Below are positions 7,870-17,782 of a stretch of 48,702 nucleotides of DNA, one piece after another. Under the pieces are notes generated by a model that ran no database searches, was not told the DNA's origin, and was given only the letters and a program-made list of their open reading frames with translations. The DNA comes from Alphaproteobacteria bacterium (GTDB lineage: Bacteria; Pseudomonadota; Alphaproteobacteria; Micropepsales; Micropepsaceae): assembly GCA_028865545.1 (NCBI GenBank), contig JAGWJY010000025.1:1-48702 (forward strand), written 5' to 3'. The position numbers were made by a program, and so were the translations under genes. Every line of letters starts with the position of its first letter. The first letter of the stretch is position 1.

Positions 7870-8658
7870 ATGACGAATCCGTCCAGGGACATCGAATCGC
7901 TTCTTGAGATCATGCGGCGGCTGCGCGGAGCGGGCGGTTGTCCATGGGATCTGGAGCAGAACTTCACGACCATTGCGCCCTACACGATCGAGGAAGCCTA
8001 TGAAGTGGCTGGCGCCATCGAGGACCAGAACTGGCCGCACCTGAAAGACGAGCTGGGCGACCTACTGTTCCAGGTAGTGTTCCACGCCCGCATGGCCGAA
8101 GAGCGTGGGCTGTTCGATTTCGGCGGCGTGGTAGAGGCGATCACCACGAAGATGATTTCCCGGCACCCGCATGTGTTCGCCGACAAGACAACGCCGGAAT
8201 CCGCGGCGGCGCAGACGGTGGCCTGGGAGGAACACAAGCGCGGCGAGCGTGCGGCCAGGCCGGGTGGCATCCTGGACGACGTGCCACGCGCCCTGCCCGC
8301 GCTGCTGCGCGCCGAGAAACTTCAGAAGCGTGCCGGAAGCGTCGGGTTCGATTGGGAAAGCGCCCCCAAGGTGGTCGAGAAGATCGCCGAGGAAGCCGGC
8401 GAAATCGTCGAGGCGCAGGCGGCCGGCGCATCCCCGGAAAAGCTGGAGGAGGAAGTCGGCGACTTGCTCTTCGCTGTGGCCAATCTGGCCCGCCATCTGA
8501 AGGTCGATCCGGAAAAGGCCCTGCGGGCGACCAATGCCAAATTCGTCCGCCGCTTCCGGGCCATAGAAGCCGGTCTTGCGGTGCACGGAAAACGGCCGCA
8601 CGAGGCCACGCTGGACGAGATGGAAGCGCTATGGGTGGCGGCCAAAGAGGCCGAGTGA
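7870..8658 (+). CDS. mazG: Nucleoside triphosphate pyrophosphohydrolase MazG
   Basis: A 262-aa all-alpha NTP pyrophosphatase that hydrolyses (d)NTPs to NMP and PPi, limiting aberrant nucleotides and modulating stress signalling. The tandem MazG domains each show the ExxE...ExxD metal motif: EEAYEV...DELGDLLFQVVFHA in the N-terminal copy and EEAGEIVEA...EEVGDLLFAVANLAR in the C-terminal copy. The opening RLRGAGGCPWDLEQ is a MazG hallmark. Length is normal. It converges on hflX, the reverse of the usual same-direction hfq-hflX-mazG order. Confidence 0.95.
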   Translation: MTNPSRDIESLLEIMRRLRGAGGCPWDLEQNFTTIAPYTIEEAYEVAGAIEDQNWPHLKDELGDLLFQVVFHARMAEERGLFDFGGVVEAITTKMISRHPHVFADKTTPESAAAQTVAWEEHKRGERAARPGGILDDVPRALPALLRAEKLQKRAGSVGFDWESAPKVVEKIAEEAGEIVEAQAAGASPEKLEEEVGDLLFAVANLARHLKVDPEKALRATNAKFVRRFRAIEAGLAVHGKRPHEATLDEMEALWVAAKEAE

Positions 8659-8702
8659 GCCCCCTCCTCCACATATCCCCTGCCAAACAATCCACATGAA
8701 AA

Positions 8703-10046
8703 TCAGGCTACAACATTCTGACCCACAGATATTTTTCCAGAGAAGCGATGACTCAATTTCTCGGCTTCCTGTGGATTGGCGCTGAGCGTGAGGACGATGC
8801 CGTCGTCGCCCTTGTCGTCGCGCGTCAGCACACGAGCGTGGCGGTAGACCCAGGCAAGACCTTCGCCGTCAGACGGCTCAAGCGCCAAGCGAAGCACGAT
8901 GTTGCCACCCGTCACCATGTCCTCGAAACGCTGCAGTAACCCTGGCAAACCCTCGCCGCTGAGGGCAGAGACCGCGACCGGCGCGTCGGCTCGCGCGGCA
9001 CCCCGCGCACGCAGACCGTCGCGGACATCGGGGTCGAGTAGATCCGTCTTGTTGAGGATTTCGACGAAAGGTCGGTCGCGGCCCGGCTGCACGCCCAGCT
9101 CGGCCAGAACTTTCAGCACATCGGACTTCTGGGCCTCAGTTTCCATATGGGCGACGTCGCGGACGTGGGCGATCAGGTCCGCCTCCAGCACCTCCTCCAG
9201 GGTGGCGCGGAAGGCGGCGACCAGCTCGTGCGGCAGGTCGGCGATGAAGCCGACGGTGTCGGAGAGCACCACCTTCGTCCCGCCCGGTAGCTTCAGGCCG
9301 CGCATCGTAGGATCGAGCGTGGCGAATAGGACGTCCTGGGCGAGCACGCCTGCGGCCGTCAGCTTGTTGAACAAGGTCGATTTGCCGGCATTGGTGTAGC
9401 CGACCAGCGCGATCACCGGGAACGGCACGCGCTTGCGGGCGCGGCGCTGCAGACCGCGGGTGCGCTTCACCCCTTCCAGCTCGCGGCGGATTTTCGCCAG
9501 CCGCTCGCCGATCAGCCGCCGGTCGGTCTCGATCTGGGTTTCGCCGGGGCCGCCGAGGAAGCCGAAGCCGCCGCGCTGGCGCTCCAAGTGAGTCCAGGAC
9601 CGCACCAGCCGGCTGCGCTGCCAGGTGAGATGGGCCAGTTCGACCTGCAACCGGCCTTCCCGGGTCCGGGCACGCTCGCCGAAAATCTCCAGAATGAGCG
9701 CCGTACGGTCGAGAACCTTGGACTTCCATTCGCGCTCCAGGTTGCGCTGCTGGACCGGCGAAAGCTGTGCGTTGACGATCACGACTTCGGGCTCGAGCGC
9801 AGCGGCCTCTGCTGCGATCTCCGCGACCTTGCCGCTGCCGATCAGCGTGGCCGGCATGGCGCGCGCCAGAGGCACGATATGCTCGCCGATCACCTCGAGC
9901 CCAATGGCGGCGGTCAGGCCAACGGCTTCGTCCAGCCGTGCACGTGCATCACGGTCAAGGTTGTCGATGGCCTTGCGCGATTTGGGCTCGACATGCACGA
10001 CAAGCGCCGTGCGCGGCGACGCATCAAGATCGTGGACGTTTTTCAA
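8703..10046 (-). CDS. hflX: GTPase HflX
   Basis: A 447-aa ribosome-associated GTPase that splits stalled 70S ribosomes. The N-terminal HflX domain has the glycine-rich stretch [18 protein letters not shown]. It is followed by the G domain with G1 [10 protein letters not shown]3 DTVGFI and G4 NKTD. The frame is open far upstream over hfq, but no ATG or GTG lies between the hfq stop and the conserved [11 protein letters not shown] block except an internal GTG. The TTG at 10046, 2 nt after the hfq stop, is the best start and gives a family-typical length. It is co-transcribed with hfq. Confidence 0.93.
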   Translation of the reverse strand: MKNVHDLDASPRTALVVHVEPKSRKAIDNLDRDARARLDEAVGLTAAIGLEVIGEHIVPLARAMPATLIGSGKVAEIAAEAAALEPEVVIVNAQLSPVQQRNLEREWKSKVLDRTALILEIFGERARTREGRLQVELAHLTWQRSRLVRSWTHLERQRGGFGFLGGPGETQIETDRRLIGERLAKIRRELEGVKRTRGLQRRARKRVPFPVIALVGYTNAGKSTLFNKLTAAGVLAQDVLFATLDPTMRGLKLPGGTKVVLSDTVGFIADLPHELVAAFRATLEEVLEADLIAHVRDVAHMETEAQKSDVLKVLAELGVQPGRDRPFVEILNKTDLLDPDVRDGLRARGAARADAPVAVSALSGEGLPGLLQRFEDMVTGGNIVLRLALEPSDGEGLAWVYRHARVLTRDDKGDDGIVLTLSANPQEAEKLSHRFSGKISVGQNVVA

Positions 10047-10048
10047 GC

Positions 10049-10297
10049 TTACGCGTTTTCGAGAGCCACTTCCTGCTCCTGGAGCTGGATCGGCCCCATC
10101 GGCATGACGGTCGAGATCGCGTGCTTGTAGACGAGCTGAGCCTGCCCGTCGCGACGCAGAAGCACGCAGAAATTGTCGAACCAAGTGATGTTCCCTTGAA
10201 GCTTCACGCCGTTGACAAGAAAGATCGTCACCGACGATTTGCTCTTTCTGACCGCATTGAGAAACGTGTCTTGCAGGTTTTGTTGTTTTTCGCTCAT
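10049..10297 (-). CDS. hfq: RNA chaperone Hfq
   Basis: An 82-aa Sm-like hexameric RNA chaperone mediating sRNA-mRNA pairing. It begins [20 protein letters not shown]. The Sm1 region reads [22 protein letters not shown] and the Sm2 motif YKHAIST. The short acidic tail [12 protein letters not shown] is usual for alphaproteobacteria. The 118-nt gap upstream, before the D-amino-acid transaminase stop, probably holds its own promoter. The hflX start follows 2 nt after the stop. Confidence 0.97.
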   Translation of the reverse strand: MSEKQQNLQDTFLNAVRKSKSSVTIFLVNGVKLQGNITWFDNFCVLLRRDGQAQLVYKHAISTVMPMGPIQLQEQEVALENA

Positions 10298-10415
10298 TGC
10301 TTATACCCGTCTGTTTTTTGGCCCCGCGGCCCCCGCGAAGCATTGCCCTCAGCATAAGGCCGAATGCTGCGGAAGCGAAAGCCCCCGAAAGCATAAAGGA
10401 CGCCGCGTTATTTGC

Positions 10416-11309
10416 TCATGAGAGCCGTTCTTGCGAGCGTCTGGCGTAAAGTTCGGCCACCCGGCGCGTCAGCGGGCCCGGCTTCCCGTCGCCGATTTTT
10501 TTCCCGTCGATGCTGGTCACCGGAATGGCAGCGCCGGTCGCCGACGACATGAAGGCCTCGCGCGCCGACAGGGCCTCGGCCAAGGTGAAGCGCCGCTCCA
10601 CGACCGGGATCTGCGCCTCGGCGGCCGCTTCCAGGATCACCCGGCGGGTGACGCCCGGCAGGATGGCGTGACTCAGATCGCGGGTAATCACACGTCCGTC
10701 GCCGTCAACGATCCAGACGTTGGTGGAGGTGCCTTCCGTCACAAAGCCGTCGCCATCGATCAGCCATGCCTCGAAAGCCCCTGCCCGCCGTGCGGCTGTT
10801 TTGGCCAGCAGATTCGCGAGCAGCTGCGTGGTCTTGATATCGCAGCGCCCCCAGCGCTGGTCCGGACAAACGATGACCGAAATGCCGTCGGCATGCCGGC
10901 GCGCCAGCGCGGCTTCGTCCATGCCGCGCGCCGTCATGATCAGCGTCGGCTTCGGCGCGCGTTCCGGGATCGGGTGATCGCGCTTCAGCGCGCCTCGCGT
11001 CACCTGAAGATAGAGCAGTCCGTCGCGCAGATGATTGCGGCGGACGGTCTCCGCCATCACAAGTTTGAGCGCGCCGCGGCGCATCGGCATCGCCATCTCG
11101 ATCTCGCCCAGCGAGCGTTCGAGGCGGTCGAGGTGTTCCTCCTCGTCGAGCAGATGTCCGTTCTCGATCCGGCAAACCTCATAGACGGCGTCGCCGAGCT
11201 GCAGGCCGCGGTCCTCGACATGCACGCCGGCGTCGCCATGTTGCATATAGCGGCCGTTCACATAGGCGATGCGGCCAGCCGGGCGCCGTCCGTTCCAATG
11301 GTCGGTCAA
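10416..11309 (-). CDS. dat: D-amino-acid transaminase (PLP class IV aminotransferase)
   Basis: A 297-aa fold-type IV PLP enzyme of the D-amino-acid / branched-chain aminotransferase family. It likely interconverts D-alanine and D-glutamate with their keto acids. Motifs: GDAVYEVCRI near residue 40, the catalytic lysine in CDIKTTQLLAN, VTEGTSTNVWIV, and ILPGVTRR near the PLP phosphate site. The start overlaps the ntrX stop by 4 nt. Its place between ntrX and hfq matches the usual alphaproteobacterial order, which supports the D-amino-acid transaminase call over a BCAT. Confidence 0.88.
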   Translation of the reverse strand: MTDHWNGRRPAGRIAYVNGRYMQHGDAGVHVEDRGLQLGDAVYEVCRIENGHLLDEEEHLDRLERSLGEIEMAMPMRRGALKLVMAETVRRNHLRDGLLYLQVTRGALKRDHPIPERAPKPTLIMTARGMDEAALARRHADGISVIVCPDQRWGRCDIKTTQLLANLLAKTAARRAGAFEAWLIDGDGFVTEGTSTNVWIVDGDGRVITRDLSHAILPGVTRRVILEAAAEAQIPVVERRFTLAEALSAREAFMSSATGAAIPVTSIDGKKIGDGKPGPLTRRVAELYARRSQERLS

Positions 11310-12721
11310 GCGTTGAAACCTTCCCGGCCGCCGATGGTCGAACCGACGCCCAGCGATTTAAGTTTTCGGTGCAGCGCCGAACGCTCCATGCCGATGAACG
11401 CAGCCGTGCGCGAGATATTGCCGCCGAAACGATTGATCTGCGCCACCAGATAATCGCGCTCAAAGATCTCACGGGCCTCGCGTAACGGCAGCGAGATGAC
11501 AAGGTCACTGCGCCCGCCGCCGCTCCACGGCGCGTTGGTACCAAGATCTGACGGCAGAAGATCGGCCGAGATCGCCTGCGCCGGATCGTCGGTCGCCAAT
11601 ATCAGGAGGCGTTCGACGATGTTGCGAAGCTGCCGGACATTGCCCGGCCAATTGTGGGCCTGCAGTACAGCCATGGCGTCGTCGCCGATCTCGCGCATCG
11701 GCAAGCCGGAGGCCGCCGACAACCGCTTCATGAAATGCGAGACAAGCTGCGGAATGTCGTCGCGCCGCTCCGCCAGCGACGGCACGCGCACGGGTACGAC
11801 GTTGAGGCGGTGATAAAGATCCTCGCGGAAACGGCCCGCCGCGATTTCCGGGCGCAGGTCGCGCGAGGTGGAACTGATGACGCGCGCATCGACCTGCACG
11901 CGGGCGGAACCGCCGACGCGCGAGAAGGTCTGCTCGACCAGCACGCGCAGCACTTTGCCTTGCGTTTCCAGCGGCATGTCCGACACTTCATCGAGGAACA
12001 GCGTGCCGTTATGCGCCAGCTCAAGCAGTCCGATCTTGCGCGGCCCTTCGCTGCTTTCAACGCCGAACAGTTCGATTTCGATGCGGTCCGGCTCCATGGT
12101 GGCGCAGTTGACGGCAACGAAGGCGTTGGAGGCGCGGCGCGAACGCGCATGGATCAGACGCGCCAGCAGTTCCTTGCCGGAGCCCGACGGGCCGGAGACA
12201 AACACCCGGCTGTTGGTCGGAGCGATCTTCTCGACGGCCTGACGGATCTGCGAGACGGCGGAGGACGCACCCACAAGCTCGGTCTCATCGCCGGCCTTGA
12301 GTTTGAGCTCTTGGACCTCCCGCTTCAGACGCGCAGCTTCGAGAGCGCGGCCGACGACATGGATCAGCCGGTCCGCCTTGAATGGCTTTTCGATGAAATC
12401 GTAAGCGCCCTTCTTGATCGAGGCGACAGCCGTCTCGATCGTGCCGTGACCGGATATCATCACCACCGGCAAATCCGGCTGCTCGCGCTTGAGCGTGTCC
12501 AGAACCTGAATGCCATCCAGCCGGCTGCCCTGGAGCCAGATATCCAGCACAACCAGCTGCGGCCGTCGCAAGCGCACGGCAGCAAGCGCCGTGTCGCTGT
12601 CGGCCGCCACGCGGGTCTCGTAACCTTCGTCGCGTAGAATGCCGGCAATCAGGTCGCGAATATCTTCCTCGTCGTCAACGACAAGGATTTCAGACGCGAT
12701 TGGTAATCCGTGTTTGCTCAT
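11306..12721 (-). CDS. ntrX: Response regulator NtrX
   Basis: A 471-aa NtrC-like regulator paired with NtrY, controlling nitrogen and, in several alphaproteobacteria, redox or envelope responses. The receiver domain has phospho-acceptor Asp60 (LVVLDIW). The AAA+ domain has Walker A GPSGSGKE and Walker B TLFLDEVSD. A C-terminal Fis-type HTH ends the protein (ISRTAAFIGMERSALHRKL). The GAFTGA sigma-54 contact loop is missing; the equivalent segment reads FGVESSEGPRKIG. This is typical of NtrX and argues against sigma-54 activation. The reading frame overlaps the end of ntrY by 32 nt. Confidence 0.95.
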   Translation of the reverse strand: MSKHGLPIASEILVVDDEEDIRDLIAGILRDEGYETRVAADSDTALAAVRLRRPQLVVLDIWLQGSRLDGIQVLDTLKREQPDLPVVMISGHGTIETAVASIKKGAYDFIEKPFKADRLIHVVGRALEAARLKREVQELKLKAGDETELVGASSAVSQIRQAVEKIAPTNSRVFVSGPSGSGKELLARLIHARSRRASNAFVAVNCATMEPDRIEIELFGVESSEGPRKIGLLELAHNGTLFLDEVSDMPLETQGKVLRVLVEQTFSRVGGSARVQVDARVISSTSRDLRPEIAAGRFREDLYHRLNVVPVRVPSLAERRDDIPQLVSHFMKRLSAASGLPMREIGDDAMAVLQAHNWPGNVRQLRNIVERLLILATDDPAQAISADLLPSDLGTNAPWSGGGRSDLVISLPLREAREIFERDYLVAQINRFGGNISRTAAFIGMERSALHRKLKSLGVGSTIGGREGFNA

Positions 12722-14969
12722 CAGTCACACCTTTTTCACGCGTATTTTTTTGCTTCAAAGGAAAGGCAAGCGTTACCTGAGCCCCCTTTGTTTCTTCCCC
12801 TGCATCTTCCAGTACGATTTCGCCGCCATGGTCCTCCATGATCTTTCGGACGATGGCGAGGCCGAGACCGGTGCCTTTGACACGTGTCGTCACATAAGGC
12901 TCGGTTAGACGGTGACGGTGTTCCGCCGGCAAGCCGATGCCGTTATCGGAGACCTTGATGGCGATCTGCGAATCCGGCGTCTCGATAGCAACTGCGATGC
13001 GGCCCGGCGCGTCGTCGCCGGCCGCGTTGCGTGCGGCGATCCCTTCGGTGGCATTCTTGAGGACGTTTGTCAGAGCCTGACTGACCAGCCGTCCGTCGCA
13101 TTCGAACCACACCAACTCCTTCGGAATATGGGTCTCGAAGGTGATCTGCGGATTGGCCACGCGCTGCAGGAAAACGGCCTGCTGAAGCAGCTCCTGCGCG
13201 CATTCCCGACGCATGATCGGCGTCGGCATGCGCGCGAATGATGAGAACTCGTCGACCATACGGCCGATGTCGCCGACCTGGCGGATGATTGTGTCGGTGC
13301 ACTGCTCGAAAATTTCGCGATCGGCCCCGACCACGCCGCCGTATTTTCGCTTGAGTCGTTCGGCAGACAGCTGGATTGGAGTCAGCGGGTTCTTGATCTC
13401 GTGCGCGATGCGGCGTGCAACGTCGGCCCAGGCGGCTGTTCGCTGCGCCGACACGAGATCCGTAATGTCGTCGAATGTCGCAACGTAGCCGCCGTCTTGG
13501 CGGCCCTGCTCGCTGGCGACCTGGACGCTGAGCGAACGCGTGGTGCCGGCGCGCTTGACGGTCACTTCGCCGCCGGCACGTGCAACGGGCTCCTGGATGG
13601 CGCGGCGTATCAGGGCCGCGAGTTCCGGTACGGCTTCGGCATAGTGTTGCCCCTCAAGTTCTTCCGGTTCCGCATTCAGCAGGCGTGCAGCAGCGCGGTT
13701 GACGATCGTGATCTGTCCATCGGGATCCAGGCCGATCACACCGGCGCTGACCCCAGCCAGCACGGTTTCGGTAAAGCGGCGGCGTTCGTCGATCTGACGG
13801 TTGGCGGCGATCAATGCGCCACGCTGGGCGTCAAGCTGCTGGGTCATGCGATTGAAGGCCACACCCAACGTCCCAATCTCGTCGTCGCTGCGCTCGACGT
13901 CGACCTGCGCCTTGAGATCACCTTCGGACACGCGCTCGGCCGCGCGTATCAGCCCGGAGACCGGCTTGACCAGACGGTTGGCCGCCCACAAGCCGAGCCA
14001 GATCGCCGCCAAAAGGATGACCAGCGAGACTACTCCGTAGAAGGCCGCAAAAAGCAGCTGAACGCGCGACAGGTATTTTTCCAGGCTGTTGTACTCGTTG
14101 GCCGCGACCTTGGTGCGTTGATAGTAGTTGAACACCTTGGGATCGACCTTGCGGACAACTTCCAGGTAGGCGTCCTGCAGTGCCGGCAGCTTGATAAGCG
14201 CCCGCACAATGCCGAACTCAGGGTCAGCACCAACGAAAATATTGCCGTTGGCGGCCTGCGCGATTTCACTCGTCTGGAGCGCCGGCGGGTCAGCCGTGTT
14301 TTTCTGCTTTGAACTCCCCAGGACGTCGCCGTGGCTGTCGATGATATAGGATGCCTGAAGGCCGTGGTCGCGCGTCATGTCCTCGAGCTTGGCGAACATC
14401 AACCCAAGGTGAACCTCATGTTTCTTCAAGTCGAAGATGCGCGGATCATTTTCCAGCCCAGCAGCAATTTCGCCCGCATCCATCGTGATGCCGCGCGCAC
14501 GTTCCAGCACATATTGGCGCGCCACGTTCTGAGCGCCGTCGAGCGCCGTCTTCACGCGGGAAGAAAACCAAGCTTGGACACCGAGATTGAGTGTGACGGC
14601 CGCGAAGATGGCGACCAGGATCGCCGGCACGACGGCGATGGCGCTGAACATCGCCACCAGGCGCACATGCAGCTTGGCCCCTGCCCGTCCCGAACGACGC
14701 TCGCTCCACAGCCTCACCAGCCGCCAGGCGATCAGAGCGCCGAGCGACAGGCCTAACGTCAGATTCACCAAAAGGAGGATGACCATCACGCCCTGCGTCG
14801 GCGTGTAGGGAATAATGCCGGTCAAGATGGCGTAGGTGATAATCCCCGACAGGACGGCCAACAGCGCGATACCGAGCGCCAGTAGCGACGGCCGGGATGC
14901 CGCGCGCAGGAAACCAAGCACGCCGCGCCGTTTGGATTTTTTGATCACTGTGGCTGTGGCCATTCCCAA
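12690..14969 (-). CDS. ntrY: Sensor histidine kinase NtrY
   Basis: A 759-aa membrane histidine kinase, partner of NtrX. It starts with N-terminal transmembrane helices (about residues 25-95), followed by a large extracytoplasmic region. A further helix (near 310-335) precedes HAMP (GLIRAAERVSEGDL) and PAS (VSAGVIGLDPDGQI...). The HisKA H-box reads [21 protein letters not shown], and the HATPase_c domain has DNGIGLP and GTGLGLAIV. The alternative start M3 (MATATVIKK) is possible. A 122-nt gap separates it from ntrC upstream and could carry a separate promoter. Confidence 0.95.
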   Translation of the reverse strand: MGMATATVIKKSKRRGVLGFLRAASRPSLLALGIALLAVLSGIITYAILTGIIPYTPTQGVMVILLLVNLTLGLSLGALIAWRLVRLWSERRSGRAGAKLHVRLVAMFSAIAVVPAILVAIFAAVTLNLGVQAWFSSRVKTALDGAQNVARQYVLERARGITMDAGEIAAGLENDPRIFDLKKHEVHLGLMFAKLEDMTRDHGLQASYIIDSHGDVLGSSKQKNTADPPALQTSEIAQAANGNIFVGADPEFGIVRALIKLPALQDAYLEVVRKVDPKVFNYYQRTKVAANEYNSLEKYLSRVQLLFAAFYGVVSLVILLAAIWLGLWAANRLVKPVSGLIRAAERVSEGDLKAQVDVERSDDEIGTLGVAFNRMTQQLDAQRGALIAANRQIDERRRFTETVLAGVSAGVIGLDPDGQITIVNRAAARLLNAEPEELEGQHYAEAVPELAALIRRAIQEPVARAGGEVTVKRAGTTRSLSVQVASEQGRQDGGYVATFDDITDLVSAQRTAAWADVARRIAHEIKNPLTPIQLSAERLKRKYGGVVGADREIFEQCTDTIIRQVGDIGRMVDEFSSFARMPTPIMRRECAQELLQQAVFLQRVANPQITFETHIPKELVWFECDGRLVSQALTNVLKNATEGIAARNAAGDDAPGRIAVAIETPDSQIAIKVSDNGIGLPAEHRHRLTEPYVTTRVKGTGLGLAIVRKIMEDHGGEIVLEDAGEETKGAQVTLAFPLKQKNTREKGVTDEQTRITNRV

Positions 14970-15091
14970 CCGTCGTTGACGGGTGAGCCCGCTAACCCGC
15001 GAGCATTGCTTTGTAATCTCTTAGTGTAGCGAACTGGCAACCTGTTGCAAGAATGCTGCGATGCAATTCGACAACACGGTTAAGGCTGATC

Positions 15092-16543
15092 CTAGTCCGC
15101 CTTCAGGCCACGGATCACTTCCAATCCCAAATCACGAATTTTCTTGCGCAAGGTGTTGCGATTGAGACCGAGAAGATGCGCCGCCCGGATCTGATTGCCC
15201 CGGGTTGCACCCAGACAGATCGACAGCAGCGGGCGCTCGATCTCCTGCAGGATACGGTCATAGAGACCCGGCGGGGGCAATCGCTCGCCATGTTCCGCGA
15301 AATATCGTGTCAGATGGCGCTCGACGGCGCCGCCGAGCGTTACCGGTTCTTCGCCGTCTTCCAGGCTGCTGGCCCTGGCGGGCTCCGTCAACTCCGCTGA
15401 AATGGCGGCGGCCGGAATCGTGTCGCCGGAATGCAGGACCGCCAAACGGCGGATCAGATTTTCCAGTTCGCGGACATTTCCCGGCCAACGGTGATGGCGC
15501 AAAAGATCGAGTGCGTCGCCGTCAAGGTGCTTCGCAGGCAATCCCTCCTCTTCAGCTTTGCGCAGGAAATGACGCACGAGATCCGGAATGTCTTCGACAC
15601 GTTCGCGCAGCGGCGGCAGGCGCAAGGGCACGACGTTGAGCCGATAGTAAAGATCCTCCCGGAACAGTCCCTGCTGGATCAGCTGGCGCAAGTCCCGATT
15701 GGTCGCGGCGATGATGCGCACATCTGTCTTGATCGGCGTACGGCCACCGACCGTCGTGTATTCGCCCTGCTGCAGGACACGCAGCAAACGTGTCTGGGCC
15801 TCCAGCGGCATGTCGCCGATTTCGTCAAGAAACAGCGTACCGCCCTCGGCCTGTTCGAAGCGGCCGATACCGCGGTTGGTGGCGCCGGTGAAGGCGCCGC
15901 GCTCGTGCCCGAACAATTCGCTCTCGACGAGTTCCTTCGGAATCGCCGCCATGTTCACAGCCACGAAAGTGCCATGCCGGCGTTTGCCGTAATCGTGCAG
16001 CGCGCGAGCGACCAGTTCCTTGCCGGTGCCGCTCTCGCCCATGATCATCACAGTCAAGTCGGTTTGGGTCAGCCGGGCGATGACGCGGTAAATCTCCTGC
16101 ATAGCCGGTGATCGGCCGATCAGCGGCAAGCGATCTTCGCCGCCGTCTTTGTCCGACGGGACCTCGCGCCGCGCCTGGGGACTAGCGAGCGCACGTTGGA
16201 CGACCGCGGTCAGTTCCTTCAGGTCGAAAGGTTTGGGCAGATAGTCAAAGGCACCTCGTTCGGCGGCAGTGATTGCGGTGAGGATGGTGTTCTGCGCACT
16301 CATCACAACGACCGGCAAATCCGGCCGCAGCCGCTTAATGCGGGGAATGAGGTCGAAACCGTTCTCATCCGGCAGGATCACGTCGGTAATGACGAGATTG
16401 CCATCACCCGCCGATACCCAACGCCACAGGCCCGCCGCAGTGCCTGTCGTGCGCACATCGTATCCAGCGCGCCCAAGGGCCTGATTGAGTACCGTGCGAA
16501 TGGCGGAGTCGTCGTCGGCAATGAGGATCATGCCATCAGGCAT
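15092..16543 (-). CDS. ntrC: Nitrogen regulator NtrC (NR-I)
   Basis: A 483-aa sigma-54-dependent activator of nitrogen-assimilation genes. The receiver domain has Asp54 in ITDVILPDE, the same position as in enteric NtrC. The AAA+ domain has Walker A GESGTGKE, an intact GAFTGA loop ([10 protein letters not shown]) and Walker [11 protein letters not shown] Fis-type HTH follows ([16 protein letters not shown]). The ATG at 16543 was chosen over one 21 nt upstream because AAGGAG sits 6 nt before it. It overlaps the ntrB stop by 8 nt. Phosphorylation by NtrB is inferred from this arrangement. Confidence 0.97.
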   Translation of the reverse strand: MPDGMILIADDDSAIRTVLNQALGRAGYDVRTTGTAAGLWRWVSAGDGNLVITDVILPDENGFDLIPRIKRLRPDLPVVVMSAQNTILTAITAAERGAFDYLPKPFDLKELTAVVQRALASPQARREVPSDKDGGEDRLPLIGRSPAMQEIYRVIARLTQTDLTVMIMGESGTGKELVARALHDYGKRRHGTFVAVNMAAIPKELVESELFGHERGAFTGATNRGIGRFEQAEGGTLFLDEIGDMPLEAQTRLLRVLQQGEYTTVGGRTPIKTDVRIIAATNRDLRQLIQQGLFREDLYYRLNVVPLRLPPLRERVEDIPDLVRHFLRKAEEEGLPAKHLDGDALDLLRHHRWPGNVRELENLIRRLAVLHSGDTIPAAAISAELTEPARASSLEDGEEPVTLGGAVERHLTRYFAEHGERLPPPGLYDRILQEIERPLLSICLGATRGNQIRAAHLLGLNRNTLRKKIRDLGLEVIRGLKAD

Positions 16544-17651
16544 CGGCTTCTCCTTCAATATCATTTACCGCCTTCGGCAACAGGATGCGGAATACCGTGC
16601 GGTGCGAGACGGAATCGCATTCGATAACGCCGCCATGGTCGCCGATGATCTTGGCAACCAGCGCCAGGCCGAGGCCCGAACCACCGCGCTTAGTGGTCAC
16701 GAAGGGATCGAAAATGTAGGGCATCAGATCGGCAGGCACGCCTGCGCCGTTGTCGCGCACGGTAACCTCGAGCGGTAGGCTCAGACGCTCGCCTGCCACG
16801 GCAGCACCAAAACGCACGCCGGGGCGATAGCCGGTGGTCAGCGTGATCTCTCCACCGGATTCCGGGACGGCATCTGCAGCATTGCGCACCAGATTCATGA
16901 AGACCTGAATCAATTGGTCGCGATCGCCGGAGACGCGCGGCAAAGACGGATCAAACGTCTCGACGAAATTGACATGTCGCGCGAAGCTGGTCTCGGCGAC
17001 GCGACGCACGCGGTCGAGCACTTCGTGGATGTTAACGGGCGCCCGCGGAAAGGCGCGCGTGTCACCAAAGGATTCCATCCGGTCGATGAGCGCGCGGATG
17101 CGATCGGCCTCATCGCAGATGAGCCTGGTCAAGTCGCGTTCATTTGACGGAAGATGTTCTTCAATCAATTGCGCCGCGCCGCGGATGCCAGCCAAAGGAT
17201 TCTTGATCTCGTGCGCCAGCACCGCCGCCATGCCGTGCATCGAGCGAACGGCCCCGCGATGCAGCAGCTGCCGGTCGATGCGCTGCGCCAGGCCGCGTTC
17301 CTGCAGCATGATGATCACAGTGCCTTCGGGATCCGACATCGGTGTGACGACGATATCTGCGATATGTTCGCCATGCCGCGGCGTCGACAGATCAACATCG
17401 CGTTCGCCGACCGAGGCGCGGCGCTCCAGCGCCTGCCCGATCAATTGGAACAATGGGCTCCCGAAGGGGATCAAATCGGCGAGCTTCTGCTTGCGCAGCA
17501 GCGTTGCGCCCATGCCGAAGAACTGTTCTGCCGCCGGGTTGACGAAAAGGATATGTTGCTGCGGGCTGATCACGACGACCGGCATCGGCAGCGCAGCGGC
17601 GATCAAGCTTGTCGCCGGGCTTTCTGGGGGCAGTTTCGCGGAGACGCTCAC
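16536..17651 (-). CDS. ntrB: Sensor histidine kinase NtrB (NR-II)
   Basis: A 371-aa soluble histidine kinase/phosphatase that controls NtrC in response to PII. It has an N-terminal PAS domain (about residues 15-110), the phospho-accepting His147 in [12 protein letters not shown], and a HATPase_c domain with DNGAGVP and [10 protein letters not shown]. No membrane segment is present, as expected. The start is GTG. A 19-bp palindrome with the NtrC half-site spacing lies 9 nt upstream of it. dusB/nifR3, the usual first gene of this operon, is not present; ispDF diverges directly. Confidence 0.96.
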   Translation of the reverse strand: MSVSAKLPPESPATSLIAAALPMPVVVISPQQHILFVNPAAEQFFGMGATLLRKQKLADLIPFGSPLFQLIGQALERRASVGERDVDLSTPRHGEHIADIVVTPMSDPEGTVIIMLQERGLAQRIDRQLLHRGAVRSMHGMAAVLAHEIKNPLAGIRGAAQLIEEHLPSNERDLTRLICDEADRIRALIDRMESFGDTRAFPRAPVNIHEVLDRVRRVAETSFARHVNFVETFDPSLPRVSGDRDQLIQVFMNLVRNAADAVPESGGEITLTTGYRPGVRFGAAVAGERLSLPLEVTVRDNGAGVPADLMPYIFDPFVTTKRGGSGLGLALVAKIIGDHGGVIECDSVSHRTVFRILLPKAVNDIEGEADA

Positions 17652-17660
17652 AAAAATTCC

Positions 17661-17679
17661 ATGCCTAATACTTAGGCAT
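17661..17679. promoter_or_regulatory. Candidate NtrC-binding site upstream of ntrB
   Basis: A perfect palindrome ATGCCTAA-TAC-TTAGGCAT. The inner 17-mer (17662-17678) is TGC-N11-GCA, the same half-site spacing as the enteric NtrC consensus (TGCAC...GTGCA). It lies between divergent ntrB and ispDF and is 9 nt upstream of the ntrB GTG. Binding there could repress ntrB, so autoregulation is plausible. Only the outer three bases of each half match the classical site. Confidence 0.5.
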
Positions 17680-17782
17680 CATATTACACTGCCGAGAATG
17701 TGTGCAACAACAAGCGGCAGGCAAATGCGTTTTTTTATGTCTCGCCCGTGCTACCAAGAAAATCTGTGATTCCGGAGCAAAC

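Noticed and set aside
10047..10394. An N-terminal extension of hflX over hfq
   Set aside because: It has no conserved residues, overlaps hfq in another frame and would exceed the family length.
15034..15049. A TGGCA...TTGC sequence resembling a sigma-54 promoter in the ntrC-ntrY gap
   Set aside because: GG and GC are separated by 9 nt, not the required 10, and it points away from ntrY on the plus strand.
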